A stretch of DNA of 64,000 nucleotides, taken from assembly GCA_024516155.1 (NCBI GenBank), contig JAJJXM010000017.1:496001-560000 (forward strand), in the 5' to 3' direction. Position 1 is the first letter of the stretch. Each line of letters begins with the position of its first letter. Position numbers and translations under genes: made by a program. Source of the DNA: Pyronema omphalodes (Eukaryota > Ascomycota > Pezizomycetes > Pezizales > Pyronemataceae). The notes beneath the pieces were generated by a model. That model was given only the letters and a program-made list of their open reading frames with translations. It made no database searches and was not told the DNA's origin. Positions 12,301-26,033 of this stretch are shown here, one piece after another.

Positions 12301-14749
12301 TGCCTGTATTTTGAGAAGTTTTACCTCGTCGAATACAAAGAAGAAATAGAAATATAATTTGCCGTAGAAAGGTGACTGGTCAATCAGAATGATATCAATC
12401 ATTGGGTTGAAACTACAGTCTTTTTAACCGTACTGCACAACAGCGTATAAGATGGAAAATGACAGTGATCTGTTGCTCCCGTGGAAGAATGCATGGTACC
12501 TACCTTTCCATAGATGGCGCATGGCCGCACGAATGGTAGGGTTATGAGAGAGGTACCGCGGATATTATGCAACAATAACAGCAACACTACTAACAATGGA
12601 ATTTATTCCGGCCAATAATATGTATGCATTTTACAATTCATTATTCTGTACATCAGTCAGACTATTTTCAGGAAATTGTTTTAGACTCTTACAATGTGTC
12701 GTTGTTCACGAGCACCGTTTATCCCAAATATGTAGTCGTTAGCCAGCACCTAGTTAGGTCAAGATAATCTAGATACATAATAATCATAATAATCCTAAGG
12801 TCGGGAGATATCCTTGACCCTGTGTACCTGGATAGCTGGTTGTTATAATTTATGGTTCGGTACAAAGAAAAACTCCGATGCTGGGTGTTTCAGCATGCAG
12901 ATGTCATGTCGTCCCAAAAAAACCCACCTGCCAGTGGCGGCATGTATGGAAGGTAGATCGAGCGAGATTGCTCATCATTCACGGAAAAGGAACTCGTAAC
13001 TAGCTACTGAAAGATACAGATGCGTCTGAAATGATTTGCTGTACTGTAGGCGTGATGGTACATAACTTTATCAGCTTAGCTTGCGAGTTTGCAAGTACCA
13101 ATGTATCCCAGTCGCATTATAATTAAGTTCCGAGAAAGCCGCCGATTACTGCGGACAAAATCCGAATGTGTAAAATGGCCAGAGATGCTAGAGATTTTAA
13201 CTAAGGTCGTGCAACTAAATAATACCAATAATATTCAATCGCTCTAGATACATTTCGCACAATGCTTACATTTTTCATGTTCATGGGTATAAGAGTAGCT
13301 TACTGATCAATTTTGCACTGGTTTTGTTTGTGACCGGCGATGGGATAGGCGATTCTATTCTAGTTATCTCACGAGTGATATTACATTGATTAGATTAAAA
13401 TTATCCTTCTTTCTCTCAGATACATGCCGCGCCAACTGCTTAGCATAAATTTTGACAACAAACATGCGCAGTGTAAGAAGCGAAAGAGTTGTTGGTAAGC
13501 TATCCCGAGGAATTATGACCGTCGCCGGTACTGCAACTTCATGCTTTTAAACCAATGTATGGTCTGGTAAGAATAAGTACCGTGTAAGTATTATTCCGAG
13601 ATATGCGTGTAACAAAATGTCCAGATTTAAGTATTATCATCGGGCCCCTGATCGCACAGTCGGTAAACCGGCGGGCCGCGATAAAAGCAATGATATCCGC
13701 ATATTGGGGCTCATCTTCTGTATCAATTGGTGAACTTGATATTACAAGTGCTATGTAACAAGTCGAAGGCAACATGTGCCATTTCCTTCTCCCGATGGGC
13801 TAATGGAAGGGCCGTAGGATGTAGTGTAACTGCGAGGCAGTTGGACCGGGGAGGTTGTAGGCGATATCGGAGCAGGTGGGAGTAATTGTGAAGTGGACAA
13901 GGAATGGATTCCGCGGTCAGCAGATGGCGTTGTGTCGCGCGAGCATTGGGATGGCAATGCGCCATCTACTCTATTCCGGGATTCGCGAGAAGATATGGGA
14001 ATGGGTGTCCATCTGGATCAAAAAGTTGAATAACCAATCTTGTGTGAGTTGAAGGGCTGTGATCATCTTAGGTGGTGTTGGTCACAATTGAACTTAACGA
14101 GTAATGGTTGCAAGTGTGCATGAAGAAATAAATAATAAAAATCCTTGGCTAAAAGATACTACATTGAATCAAGCAATTTATAGGATAGCTTTTTTTAAAA
14201 AAAATAAAAAAATGAAAATAAAACAAATAATAATAAATAAGAAAAACATGACGTGTAGACCATCAAGGATATCAAGCGAGAGCAGGCGAGCTGACACGCT
14301 AAACACGCTAAGGAAACGAAACATCTAGGCGAGCCACCCACCGCGTCCTACGCCGCCGACGAGACGGACATCATCACAGCAACCTCCAAAACACCATCCT
14401 CGGCCTCAGAGCCCACCCACCACCGCCCACCCACCATACCACCCTTTGTGGGTATACACATTGTATGACTTAGACGCAACCCAGGCACCATTTCGCTGTA
14501 ACTATAACCATAGCCACCGCAACTCCGACTCCAACGCGCGCCTTCACACCATCACGAGCGACACACACCTTGACCAACCCCGTGAACTACCGCCCCGCTG
14601 TTCATTGGCCCCGCCACAAAAGTAACTGTTAGGAGTTGTCAGGATCTGTTAGATAGAACAAAGAAAGAAGCACCACCGGACGACAATTCCAGGCACCTAA
14701 AACCGCGTGTGCTTAAGGCTGGCTAGATAGAATCTTTGATTTCGATAAC
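9311..14749. other. Gene-poor spacer of 5.4 kb
   Basis: It lies between the divergently transcribed Zn2Cys6 and cyclophilin genes. No frame longer than about 140 codons exists and none shows a recognisable domain. It contains a (GTAT)n tract at 11941-11968 and a block of slightly diverged short repeats (AGGGAGTCTAAGAAG-like units) at about 11340-11430. The last 400 bp before the cyclophilin start are C-rich and probably form its promoter and 5' leader. Confidence 0.5.
11941..11968. repeat. (GTAT)n microsatellite
   Basis: About six tandem GTAT units with one GTGT variant near the start. Confidence 0.85.
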
Positions 14750-16743
14750 ATGTCGGTTCTACTAGAACTAGGTGAAGCCGGTGACATAGTCATCGATTTG
14801 CTCACAGATTATGCTCCAAAAACTTGCGAGAACTTTTTAAAACTGTACGCTGCACCCCGTCTGTCGTATTTGCTATTTTGCCCTGGTACCTTGTTTGCCT
14901 GACGCCTCGATTTACTGAGGTGTTGGTATCCTGGCACCCAGGTTCTTCCAGAACACCCCACCTATGCATACTTTCTCCATATCCGCCCCACTATGAATTT
15001 CCCCGTCCAGGTCACTTCTCTGGCTGCCGTTCTTGGATCATATGACAATTTTCCCCTTCCCACAGTATGCATCTAAAATCTATTTCTCAAAAAACAAGAT
15101 CCAAAACGACCCCACTATTACTGCGAATCAACTAACTCATTCTTACTAGGTGTGCCATGAAATACTACAACTTCTCCCCCATTTACGGCATCCAGAAATC
15201 ATTCTCCTTCCAGACCGGTGACCCAATCGGCCCCGACTCACCCGCCTCCGACGGTGGTTCCTCCATCTGGGGTTTGATCAAGGGTTCTTCCCATAGATTC
15301 TTCCCCTCTGAGTTCCATCCCTCCCTAAAACATGCCGAGATTGGCACTGTATCAATGGCTACCGCCCCCTCGGCCCTGAACCCCGACGAGCGGGTTTCTG
15401 GTTCACAATTCATAATAACCCTTGGACAAAACCTCGACTATCTTGATGGAAAAGCCAGTATCTTCGGGAAAGTTGTAGAAGGATTCGATGTTTTGGAAAA
15501 AATAAATAATGCTTTTTGTGATGAGAAAGGACGCCCACTCAAGGATATTAGGATTAGACATACAATTGTTTTGGAGGATCCTTTCCCTGATCCAGAAGGG
15601 ATGGTGCCACCACCGGAAAGTCCTGTGCCGTCAGCTGCACAGTTGGCTACTGTGAGGATTGAGGAGGGAGAGGAGTTGGAAGAGGAGGATCCGGAGGTAG
15701 CGGAGAAGAGGAGGAGGGATAGAGAGGCAAAGGCACAGGCGCTGACACTAGAAATGGTGGGGGATTTGCCATTTGCTGATGTGAAACCGCCGGAGAATGT
15801 GTTGTTTGTTTGCAAACTGAACCCGGTTACTCAAGGTATGCTCTATCTCCTCTGTCTTCTAGGCCTGGGGTCTCCTGGTACAATTATTACGATGGTGACT
15901 AATCAGCGATTTTTTAGATGAGGATCTGAATCTTATCTTCTCTCGCTTTGGAAAAATCCTGAGTTGCGAGGTAATAAGAGATAAAAGAACTGGCGATAGT
16001 TTACAATATGCTTTCATCGAATTTGATGATCAGAAAGCCTGTGAACAGGCTTATTTTAAAATGCAGGGCGTTTTGATTGATGATCACAGAATTCATGTGG
16101 ATTTCTCCCAGAGTGTATGTTCCCCTAGTATTCCTCTCCATCTTAGTGACACCATTACCCTTTGCCTCTCAATCTCTGACCCTTTGAGCTAACGCCACAA
16201 CCCCAGGTCTCCAAACTATCTGACTCCTGGCGAACCTCCACTAACGCAAAACGTCAAAACGCTCACTCCGGTGGCAACCGAGGCTTTGGTGGCTCTTCAA
16301 ACTTGGAAAAACGAGGACAATATCGGGAAGATACGAGAGCTGCCGGGGCTGGAGCGGGGCAGGGTGGAGATTACGTTTTTGATCCCAGTGAGATTAAGCC
16401 TAGGGCAGGAAGAGATTCCAAAGCTAGACAACAGGATGATAGAGATAGGAAACATGATGATAGGGATCGGAAACATGATGATAGATACCGGTCGTCTAAT
16501 GATCGTTACAGTGGAAATGGAAGTGGAAGGCATGACCGTGGTGAACGTGGGGATCGCAGGGATGAACGAGGAAGCCATGGAGACCGTGGCGGTGGCAGCG
16601 ATCGTAGAAGATCTCGGGATAGGGATGGAAGGAGACATAGATCCAGGAGTCATAGCCGGGATAGAAACAGAAGGAGTGGTGGGAGGGATGATAGGAACCG
16701 TCATAGAAGCCGGAGTCCTGGACGGAGGCGGGAGCGGCGTTGA
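14750..16743 (+). CDS. cyp6: Peptidyl-prolyl cis-trans isomerase-like 4 (cyclophilin + RRM, PPIL4/Cyp6)
   Basis: Exons 14750-14844, 15150-15835, 15918-16114 and 16207-16743 sum to 1515 nt (504 aa), near the 492 aa of human PPIL4. Residues 1 to about 165 form a cyclophilin domain: [63 protein letters not shown]. Aligned back from QTGD, the position of the catalytic Arg55 of cyclophilin A is Gly and the Trp121 position is Tyr, as in other PPIL4 proteins, so isomerase activity may be weak. A conserved linker ([17 protein letters not shown]) leads to an RRM with RNP2 (LFVCKL) and RNP1 (LQYAFIEF). The tail is rich in Arg-Asp/Arg-Ser/His repeats, typical of spliceosome-associated proteins. A nuclear role in pre-mRNA splicing is known for the family and inferred here. 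Intron 1 is long (305 nt) and separates the first 31 codons. Confidence 0.95.
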
Positions 16744-19700
16744 GAAAACCTGGTATAATTGGGGTGGAAGAAACACGGAAGGGAGGGAAGGGAAGAGATT
16801 TCTAAAATTATAATCAGGCATCTAGAATACAAAAAAAGCGTTTGTATTTTAGATATAAGATACTAGATATCAGTTATTGTTATTTCCCGGTGACCGGTCA
16901 GGAATTAAGATGCCCACGATAATAATCGAACTACATAATCTTCAGCTACCTGTCTAATAGACATGTTCAGCATCAGTCTCCATAAATCAAGAATGTTTTC
17001 AATTTCCCGAATTATAATGTTTATGTTTCTACAGCAGCCGGCTACGGCTTCTGGCTTCTTGTCTTAGACAACTTTGTTACGATGAAACCGTAAACGATGA
17101 TCATGTTGCCCACCCGGTGCCGCTCCGCTCCGCACAACGTACCCGTTATGTCTAACTGTAAATATGCAATGATCTCCTATCTGTGTCTGTGAAATTCACG
17201 GGTTACGGTTTACGGGTGTAAAAATGCAAGCTCCCTTCCCCGGGGGTGTTGCTGAAGCACTTAACTATGATTTAGCGTACTTCGCCATATGTATGTACAC
17301 AGCGACGGGAAATAATAAGCATGCTGCTACTACTGCGTATAGACGAGTACACAGCGTGTGAACCACGGGTAGCATTCATCATATGTGCAAATTACAGAAG
17401 TACAGACGTACATAAGCAAAGGATAGGCGAGATCTCTCAATATCTCGTAACATCCAGGGAGTACGAAACATAGTGTGAAAAAATGCACATGAAGCAATAA
17501 ATCGTGTGTTCGAAGGGAAAGGGTAATGGAGAGAAGCGTGGCTGCGTTGCGGAGAAGTGACTAAGTGCAATGCGGGGAGTTGCAAGGCGTTAATGGCCCG
17601 TGGTCCATGGATACCTACACGCTACGGCTATAGAAAACTCCAGTGACAAAGAAATCATAATTTCGCGGCTAATCTAAAAAGAGCTCTTTCGCCCAGCTTC
17701 TTCAATCAGCAGGCTCCCAGGGCTCCAGGGGTTGTTATGATGTATGGCATGTATTCTCCCGTAGACGGGTTCCTGTGGTGTTTTCCATAGAACGATTAGA
17801 TTGAGGGTATGCCTAGTTAGGGAATTTTATCAAGGATCTATAAACCAGGGAGCTCGTGGACCACCACTGCCGTGACAGCTGTGACAATCGTGGCTTACCC
17901 AGAGTCTCAGGGATTATTATGGTGGCCATCCAGTGTCTGGGGAATTACTGTTGCGACTTTCCGGGGAGTGCACGTGGCTTTTCAGAAGCTCAACAACTTC
18001 TTAGGGATTTTCTAGTAATAGTTCACTGTTAGGTCTTTTCCAGGGATCCTATGAAGCGTACCCCCATCCACTATTCCATCTTCTCAGTGTACAATGGCTT
18101 GAGTTACGGTAACCAACAGTATATCCGAAAGAACCTATGCATACTACCTCCTAATTCCAGGTTGAGATGGATATTTTTATTCGCCGTTATTACGATTTCC
18201 TGGATGCTTCGTAATGTCATGCAGAATTGCACGTATGTACATATAGTATGATGGATAGCTACCTCCAAGAGTACCGTGAATGCATATTTAAATTTTGATG
18301 CATGGAACCCGTTGTGAAGCATGGGGAAAGGAAAAGAACCGTGATCGACATTATGCAGAGGAGAGAAGCCGCAGTGGGTACCCTGATCTAGGCGCTAACT
18401 TGTAAATCGTAGTACGTTCTACACAGGCTTCGTACACGATCTCAATTTTAAGCCCATGTCAAGTGGGGGATCAGGTCTATAGCAAGAAGCCGTGGAAGTA
18501 TGAGCATCTCATCAATTACTGGATGAATTATCAGGTATACTATGTCAATACCAGGAAAAGTACATGAAATGATGCACCACTGGATTATACACGAGATTCT
18601 ATTGAAATTGTATATGATAAATTATGACTTTGATGAAAGGCTGACTAACTTCGTATATACCTAGATTTTGACATAGCGCCATTAGATACCCTAAATATCA
18701 TCTGAACTACCGCCAGTCACGTCAGGCATCTAAAATTCCTCTCAATTACCGCTGCGGTAAAGGTAAAGAAGAAAAAAATAATATACCTATTATGTAGCTA
18801 GGGAACCAGGAACTAGCAAGAAATACCGTTTTAATTTTACTTATAATTAATATGACTCTTTGCATAGCTTTACAAAAGTTTAATTTTGTCATTGCAGTTC
18901 GGCTATTTGGCTGTGTAATATCATTGTTGTGTATCTAGATTGATTTACCTAGCTTTTCATACCTCGCACTATGCCATGTCCCATACTTTCTAGCTATTTT
19001 CTTGGAGGAAATACTCCTAGATCCATGATATCCGATTCGATACTGATACCGATACCAATATCGTACCATGTGGCCGATTTCCGCCTACGTACGTGGTAGA
19101 TGCGCCGATACGCCATCATTTTAGAGTTGTGTACAAAGCCTCTTCAACCCCGGTGCATTCCCTGGGTCTCTTGGCAAAGTTCCCCTTATAGTAATAGCCT
19201 CCATAAAAGTCAAAGCCACATCCAGAGATTGAAAATGCACTGGAATCATGCTTTACCGAAAAATGAATTATGCCTAACTGACTGACGGTTACAAGAGTAC
19301 AAGTACAGGAAATATTGTTATGTGGGCCGATGATATAGTGGCTTGGGGAACTTGCCTCATATGATATCGGAGGGATCCAGGGCGAGATATTTTTGGAGTA
19401 ATATACTGGGTTGTTGAGCGCCATGGTTATCCTGGTCTTAGGGAGAACCACAGGCTTGGTATGCGATAAATAATGCAGCATTTGAGTTCCTTTTACGCTA
19501 TCTATATCAAATTAGTGGCATGGGAAAGCATGCATCTTTACATTCCTGACACTCTTCCCTAGTGTGAATTGCTTTTCTTATTTCTTCCTTTTTGCTTCTT
19601 GCAAGTTGCTTATTGCGTTCCTGAGTTCCTGGCCTTGTATTACTGTACCTGGTAGCGTTCCCTAGTAAAACAGGATGCTGCATAACATGGCAAAACCCCC

Positions 19701-22700
19701 AAGACTAAGACATTAAGATAAGCCAACCGGAGTTTTATCTAACGCTATTTAGATCGGCTGATGTGATGTGACGGTTATGTAGCCTACTTTTGCTTTTCGT
19801 TTAAGCAAGCTATGTACATATGCATAGGCTAATGTAAATCTATGCATACCGGTAGCGCACTTTAAACGCTTGCTTGCTTCGCGATTGAAATGATACATGT
19901 AAGGATGAGACATGAATAAGCTTCTATGTAAGCACTTTCGACAACCTAGGAAATAATCGTTGAAATTCTCTGCAGAAGGTAAGAAGCTAACACTAGCTGC
20001 GGATTATTGCAATCTTTCAGGCCGGTCATGGGACTCCACTTGTTTACATGGAAATCTTGAAACTGTATGAATCAAATGGACCTCGCGAAAAATTCACAGG
20101 CTCCACAGGCTCCCCCGACTTCTGGGTTCCGGCTTCTGGCCTCTGGCTTCTATGTACGGCTCATGTATACCTTCGGGCGAAAACGCCTCATGTGGTTAAA
20201 GGAGCTAGGGTTCCACGTTTCATCCAGTATCTTTACCTAGCAGCTCAACGGGGGTTTACATACGATACAAAATCTTCATTTTACGTACTCTTTGCTTCAT
20301 TTTAGATTTTCTTTGCTTCTTTTTGCTTTCTCGATATGTATGCTTACTGATGCATAGGCGGCGGTCTACGAATCCCCGAACGTTTCAAACAGGCTTCGGA
20401 CACACAGCACAGACATTCCCATGCATTGAATCCCCTAGTCCTCATTCCCTAAGGCTGCCCTGGAAAAAAGGCAACTCTCTGCAAAGTTCACCGTAATCAC
20501 CATACTTTCAATATCTTCAATAGATGCCAATGAATCATAAAGTTTCAGCTCTTTCGTTCCTTAATCGCTAGAATATATAAGTTGTTGCATATTTATCTTA
20601 CAATCATATATGTAATAGATTAGAAAATAATACGTATTTCATTTTCGCTTTATTTTCGCCCCTCTGGTTTGATACCTAGCTTGTTAAAGTTACTTTTCAT
20701 TCTTTCATTCTTTCCTTCCTTCCTTCCATACCCAATCATACTGCTTGCCCTGAAATTGACATGTACCCGAATATACAGTGTAGTAGCTCGGCTGTCGTGT
20801 ATACGGACGTACAAGCATAATGAAAATCTATATCTATTCACCGGATATCGGATATCAATTACTCGAGCTATATAAAGTAGGCTTGTATCATAGAAACTAA
20901 TACACTACTTACTAAGTCTGATCTGGATTGGAGCTTTGTTCATGATGTAGAAGATGCAGAGAATTAAGAAGATGGAGATCGTGATTAACAACTTGGCTAC
21001 ATATATGATATTGTGTATGTAAGATTTATCAGCTTACGCTGTTTTATATCGGGGTTATTAATTCAATCTTAGAAGATATCCGTATATCTCTATGCTTACT
21101 AGAGTGCCTAACGTATCTACATCGATAAGTCACTAAGTATCTACATAAATACAATAACACATACACACCGCTCCTGAAATCAATTAACCTACCCTCCAAA
21201 TACGCCATATTAACGAAAGTCTCAATTCTCAATTCTCGATCATCATTCCCGTCAATCCATACTGTCATAAACTAAAGATAGTCCTGCATGGGCCTTTTAG
21301 GCCTCGGTCAGCGGATGATTCAATAAATAAAGAGATTCCTAATTCCTGAGTTCTATTAGCTATTAATAAGCTCCTTTCCCGGAAAATATGGTCTGTTCAG
21401 TATTCGTTATGATACCGGCCATAGCCGATGGATACTGGCCATTTCGATCACAAGTCGAGTACCCATGATAACAATGATAAGTCTACCACGAGCGATGCCC
21501 CCGAGAATCCCGGAGCCTTGAGAACCCTGAGAATCCTAGGAGCTTGAGAATCCGGTCAACAAAGTGCATCAGCAACATTGTCATTCACCAGCTACACCGC
21601 GACATCATGAAGCTATTTTCTCCGGGTTTCATGCAGATATCTCCCTAGCTTTGTAACATCATTTTCACGGTTATGGTTATGGTTACGTTTATGGTTATGG
21701 ACTTTCACGGCTATGGATATGGATATGACTTTAGATATGCCAAGAAGTTAAGAAAGCGCGAAGTTCATAATGCTATATATAATAGCATGATATGATACAT
21801 ACATACTAAAGCCATTAGCGCTTGCACTTGCACTTTATTGTTACATGGAACGTGGTTGTATGAGGACGAGTATGCTGACTTGGTGACGGATGGATCATGG
21901 GTATTGGGTTTAGGTCACTGGGTTTGGATCGTGATGACGAAGACGGCCGGGAGTGGAACTAGAAATATTTGGATATGCGTTATAATGTACTTACCATTAT
22001 AATCTTTCATCGATAGTATAATACTATAATCTTATCTCCATGAATGATTTGTCTGAATTTTTAACTCCATGACGGATATAAAGAAAATCAAATCAAATCA
22101 AATATAACAACATATCACATCATAACTTCAATCAAAGATTAAATCCATGATAATCAATCAATAACCATCATCACATTTCGAGTTAACTTAAACCTATTGA
22201 AACCTCTAAATCTCACTAACTCACCTAAAGAAATTCTATTCCCTTCCATTAACCTTCACTCTTTACTTGATATACATAGTCTATAGGACCTAATCTCTCT
22301 AAATTCATAACTACAACTAATATCGTAACATTCAAGTTTGTCTAAACCACTCTTCTATTATGGCTATATTTTTCTTGTGTATTGTTTTACCTTTATTTCA
22401 AATGTAGCATAATCCATAATTAATCATCAACCTATTCCTTTTATATCCCCCATGATATCTTCGCCATCCTCCCCATCTTCCCAATCCACCCCCAAGTCTC
22501 AACCCCTCCATTATCTTATTCCATCTTTTGAATTCTAGGACCTAGTAACTAGTTACCCTGGTCTTGCATAATTACAATCGTCACGAGTTATAACTACTAA
22601 TTGGTTTAAACTCACTTGATAGTCCCACGTGCCAAAGTCCACAATTACCGGTTGAATTTACTCAACTAAACAGAAGTGGCAATCAAAAAAATGTGGATCA

Positions 22701-22844
22701 GTCGACGGTAATGGGCGAACTAAGGAACTGTTCAGGAGAGATAGAAGTGGATGAAGCCAGTGTATGGAGGCAGTGAATAAAGGAACGGAAAAAGGAAAAG
22801 ACATAATGGTGGAAATTAAAAATATCCTGAACTATAGTCTGGTG
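16744..22844. other. Gene-poor spacer of 6.1 kb
   Basis: No coding region was recognised on either strand. The sequence is AT-leaning and rich in TA and stop codons. Minor structure only: TTATGG-type short repeats at about 21670-21735 and several polymorphic-looking simple tracts. I saw no terminal repeats or transposase-like frames. Mutated old transposon remnants cannot be excluded by eye. Confidence 0.4.
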
Positions 22845-22950
22845 GAGATGGATATAGAGATGGATATAGAGATGGATATAGAGATGGAGGTGGAGATAAA
22901 GATGGAGGTGGAGATAAAGATGGAGGTGGAGATAAAGATGGAGATAAAGA
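22845..22950. repeat. Imperfect 12-mer/18-mer tandem repeats flanking the GGTGGA array
   Basis: Units GATGGATATAGA (three to four copies) grade into GATGGAGGTGGAGATAAA (about three copies) and then into the pure hexamer array. This graded edge suggests that the array grew from these units. Confidence 0.9.
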
Positions 22951-23235
22951 TGGAGGTGGAGGTGGAGGTGGAGGTGGAGGTGGAGGTGGAGGTGGAGGTG
23001 GAGGTGGAGGTGGAGGTGGAGGTGGAGGTGGAGGTGGAGGTGGAGGTGGAGGTGGAGGTGGAGGTGGAGGTGGAGGTGGAGGTGGAGGTGGAGGTGGAGG
23101 TGGAGGTGGAGGTGGAGGTGGAGGTGGAGGTGGAGGTGGAGGTGGAGGTGGAGGTGGAGGTGGAGGTGGAGGTGGAGGTGGAGGTGGAGGTGGAGGTGGA
23201 GGTGGAGGTGGAGGTGGAGGTGGAGGTGGAGGTGG
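22951..23235. repeat. Uninterrupted (GGTGGA)n hexanucleotide array, about 47 copies
   Basis: About 285 bp of perfect alternation of GGA and GGT. All pyrimidines on the G-rich strand are T and always sit in the same phase. The perfect periodicity keeps three frames open, giving false frames of Glu-Val, His-Leu and Thr-Ser repeats. No start context, intron or flanking homology supports a gene. Confidence 0.97.
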
Positions 23236-23423
23236 TATACATATCCGAAGATCAAATACTGATTTTTTTCAAAGGAGGAGTTGATACATCCTTTAGCCAA
23301 AAGCCATAACTACAGAGGCAAAATATTGGAAACCATAAACAATGATTAATTCCATGCGTATATGTTCACTCCCTGTAGTTGATTCTTATTTTTCCTTTAA
23401 GGGATCTAGATTAAAATGTATGT

Positions 23424-23505
23424 ACTTAGCACTTACTACTTACCACTTACTACTTACTACTTACTACTTATCACTTAATACTTATCACTTACTACATATC
23501 ACATA
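23424..23505. repeat. ACTTACTACTTA-type tandem repeat
   Basis: About eleven 7-8 nt units of the form ACTTACT, ACTTACC or ACTTATC, slightly diverged. Confidence 0.85.
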
Positions 23506-25244
23506 CCTCTATAGTATCTCCGTTATATTTACTGCTGAATCTAAGATCATCTATCTAAATTTCTGAATTACCTGATGTCTGGAATTGTAATTACAGTAAA
23601 ATAAAAAGGTTGAACTGTTTTAAAAGGTTTCGGGATGGTTATGGGGTTGAAGTTTGAAGTTTGAGGTTTGAGGTTTGGTACTTAAGTGTTTAGTTAGATG
23701 GATTTGGAAAGTGTGGGAAGGAACTCGTTGCTGGTAGAGTTGGAAATTAGATAGAAGGGGATGGATGACTTTATAGGCATTTTGGGATTTGGGTTTTGGA
23801 ACCTGGAACCTGGTAAATGAAAAATTGTAAATATATACTGGAGAAATACTAAAGAAATATACATGGCCATGAATACCAGCTAGTTATGATATATCATCCG
23901 GAATATCGGTTCTATATGTCTTGTCTATATAATTGTTTTCATTTCTTGTCTATATAATTCTCGAAAAGAAAAGAAGAATATGTTTGTATTTTATAACGAG
24001 TTCATTGATGTTGCTGGGGTTGAAAGATTATGAGTCCGGGAGTAGGTTGAATTGGTTTGTATCTGGTTCTGGGGTTCTGGGGTTTTGGAGTTTATGGAAT
24101 TGGGATGGGGGATGGGGGATGGGGCTGCAAGGATGACTAAGGTGGCTCGTGGAATCTCTTGGGAGTTCTTGGGGCGGTGGTTGAATAGATGATAGTTGAT
24201 CAACGTCATTCTGGGTTCTTGTGTTCCTGTATTCCCGTATTCCCGTATTCCCATGTTCCTATGTCCCTATGTCTCTGTGTTCCTGACGTATTTCCACCAG
24301 ATGACTCAAGAAGTTACACTACGACAAGATCTTTTTACCGCGGTACTTTTGGGGTTAGAGTATATAATTAGTGACAGTACCCTGCTTTGTGATGTCATCT
24401 AGGGAACTGATGGAGTGTAAACTTCGCATTTTCATGTTTTGTTTCTGTTTTTGTTTATAGATCCCTATCGATTGGAGTGAGCTTTGATATATTGGGTTTG
24501 TTGGTTTGGATCTTGATCGATTTTTGTTGCTGATACTTGTTTGGTTTTATTTCACGAATTACTTGCTTGTAAGTCATGGGTTTACAGTTGGGGTTGCTTG
24601 GGATTCTGGATTATACCATGCCGTATCTGAAAGTTATTAGGATAGGCTGTTTGGGCTGTATTAGCTGCTAACTGACGTGGTTGACTCGAAAAATATCACT
24701 ATTTGTAGCCTCTTCGTAGCGTTTCCTCTCCTGGGATATCTCCAAAGTAAAGGTTATAACAATGGCTGTGGTCACATTTCTCTATGAAAATTACCTCGAT
24801 ACATACATAATTACTCTGGGAAGAGCTGATTAAATTATTAAATCAGAGGCTATGAAGATTTCATCTTATGATCGTACATATACCTGGGTATCTGAAATGT
24901 GATGCTCTGTACTGTATGCACGAAGCGATTTTACTGTAAGGGACACTCCGCCAGCATTTATGATGAGGCGAACGAACGAGCTCGCCTAATGACGCCTCAT
25001 CAACTTTGTCGAGCAAGCTTCGTTTAGGACTCCCTACCCTGAACTCCCTACCCTAATCTCCCTACTCTAAGCTCCCTGACTCTCTAAGGTTCGCGAGGCT
25101 CGCTACTACTCAGATACTCTCAGATGCACCGGGCTTTGCAGATCCTCGCACCGATGCCTTTTATTGGTAACAGGTTCCATCGAAGGTTAGGTGGCTTGTA
25201 GCACGCTGTAGCACATGGTTGTACCTATGACGGCGTTGATGTTA

Positions 25245-25312
25245 CGATGCTTTGATGATTTGATGGTTTGATGCTATGATGATTTGATGCTATGATGCTA
25301 TGATGCTTTGAT
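25245..25312. repeat. GATGCTAT / GATGCTTT / GATGATTT tandem repeat
   Basis: About eight tandem units of 8-9 nt, each starting GATG and ending in T-rich sequence. Confidence 0.8.
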
Positions 25313-26033
25313 ACCTCGAAGCTTGAAGCACCCCCCTCCGGGCCCTCCCCATATTTTATGCATTTCTGCACTGACCAGAGTGCGGGGAATGCAACTCTCT
25401 CGATGGCATCTCCCCGCTCCCGGGTTTCATATCATTCGTCGCAGCGCTAAACTTGATCAAACATATGTCGCGTTCACACGTGTCACACATTCGGGAGGTG
25501 ATCACAGCTGTACCTGAAAATGCCCCCTAGCTTTTATTTCAATTCAGGCACCATACAGCACAGCAAGATGCGGTGATTTTATGTTCACAGCCATCAAACA
25601 GACATCTCTTTTCATGATTACAACCAGGTTTCGAGCTGTCACAATCACAACATCCGTACTGCTCCTAAAACAAAGGCGGCTCATGCCAGCCAACAGATAA
25701 AAGCTTATCGCACCTCCATTTCTGGTGATGAACTGTACATATAAGGTTAGACAATTGCCTATGCCAGGCATTTACTTCCTCAACACGCAAGGGGATAGCA
25801 CATAGGTGCAAGACACGCTCGCAATCCGCTCAACACACACACCTCCAGACCACCACTACTACCACCCTCGTTACCGTATCCAAAATATCCACACAGGAAC
25901 CGAACCGAACCCACCAACCGAGAAGAACCCGTACCGTACACTACGCCACGAAATCCCCCCCAAGCGAGCCTACTGATTATACGAGAAATCCAAGAAAGAA
26001 GCCGCGCCGACGCACATTACAATACCCCCCGTT

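Larger units (their letters stand above)
23236..26033. other. Spacer with many short tandem repeats, promoter side of the coiled-coil gene
   Basis: No gene was recognised. Repeats: ACTTACT/ACTTATC units at 23424-23505, GTATTCCC units at 24224-24290, CTCCCTACCCTAA units at about 25028-25090 and GATGCTAT/GATGATTT units at 25245-25312. A 10-bp inverted repeat lies at 24961-25002. The last 250 bp before 26034 are C/A-rich, as in a fungal promoter or leader. Confidence 0.5.

Noticed and set aside
16271..16821. Alternative frames on both strands over the cyclophilin 3' exon
   Set aside because: Shadows of the Arg-Asp repeat tail of the cyclophilin-RRM protein.
22698..23309. Long frames of His-Leu, Glu-Val and Thr-Ser dipeptides on both strands
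   Set aside because: They are by-products of the GGTGGA hexamer array, are open in three frames at once and have no flanking homology.
23424..23505. CRISPR-like regular repeats
   Set aside because: The units are contiguous 7-8 mers without spacers, and this is a eukaryotic genome.
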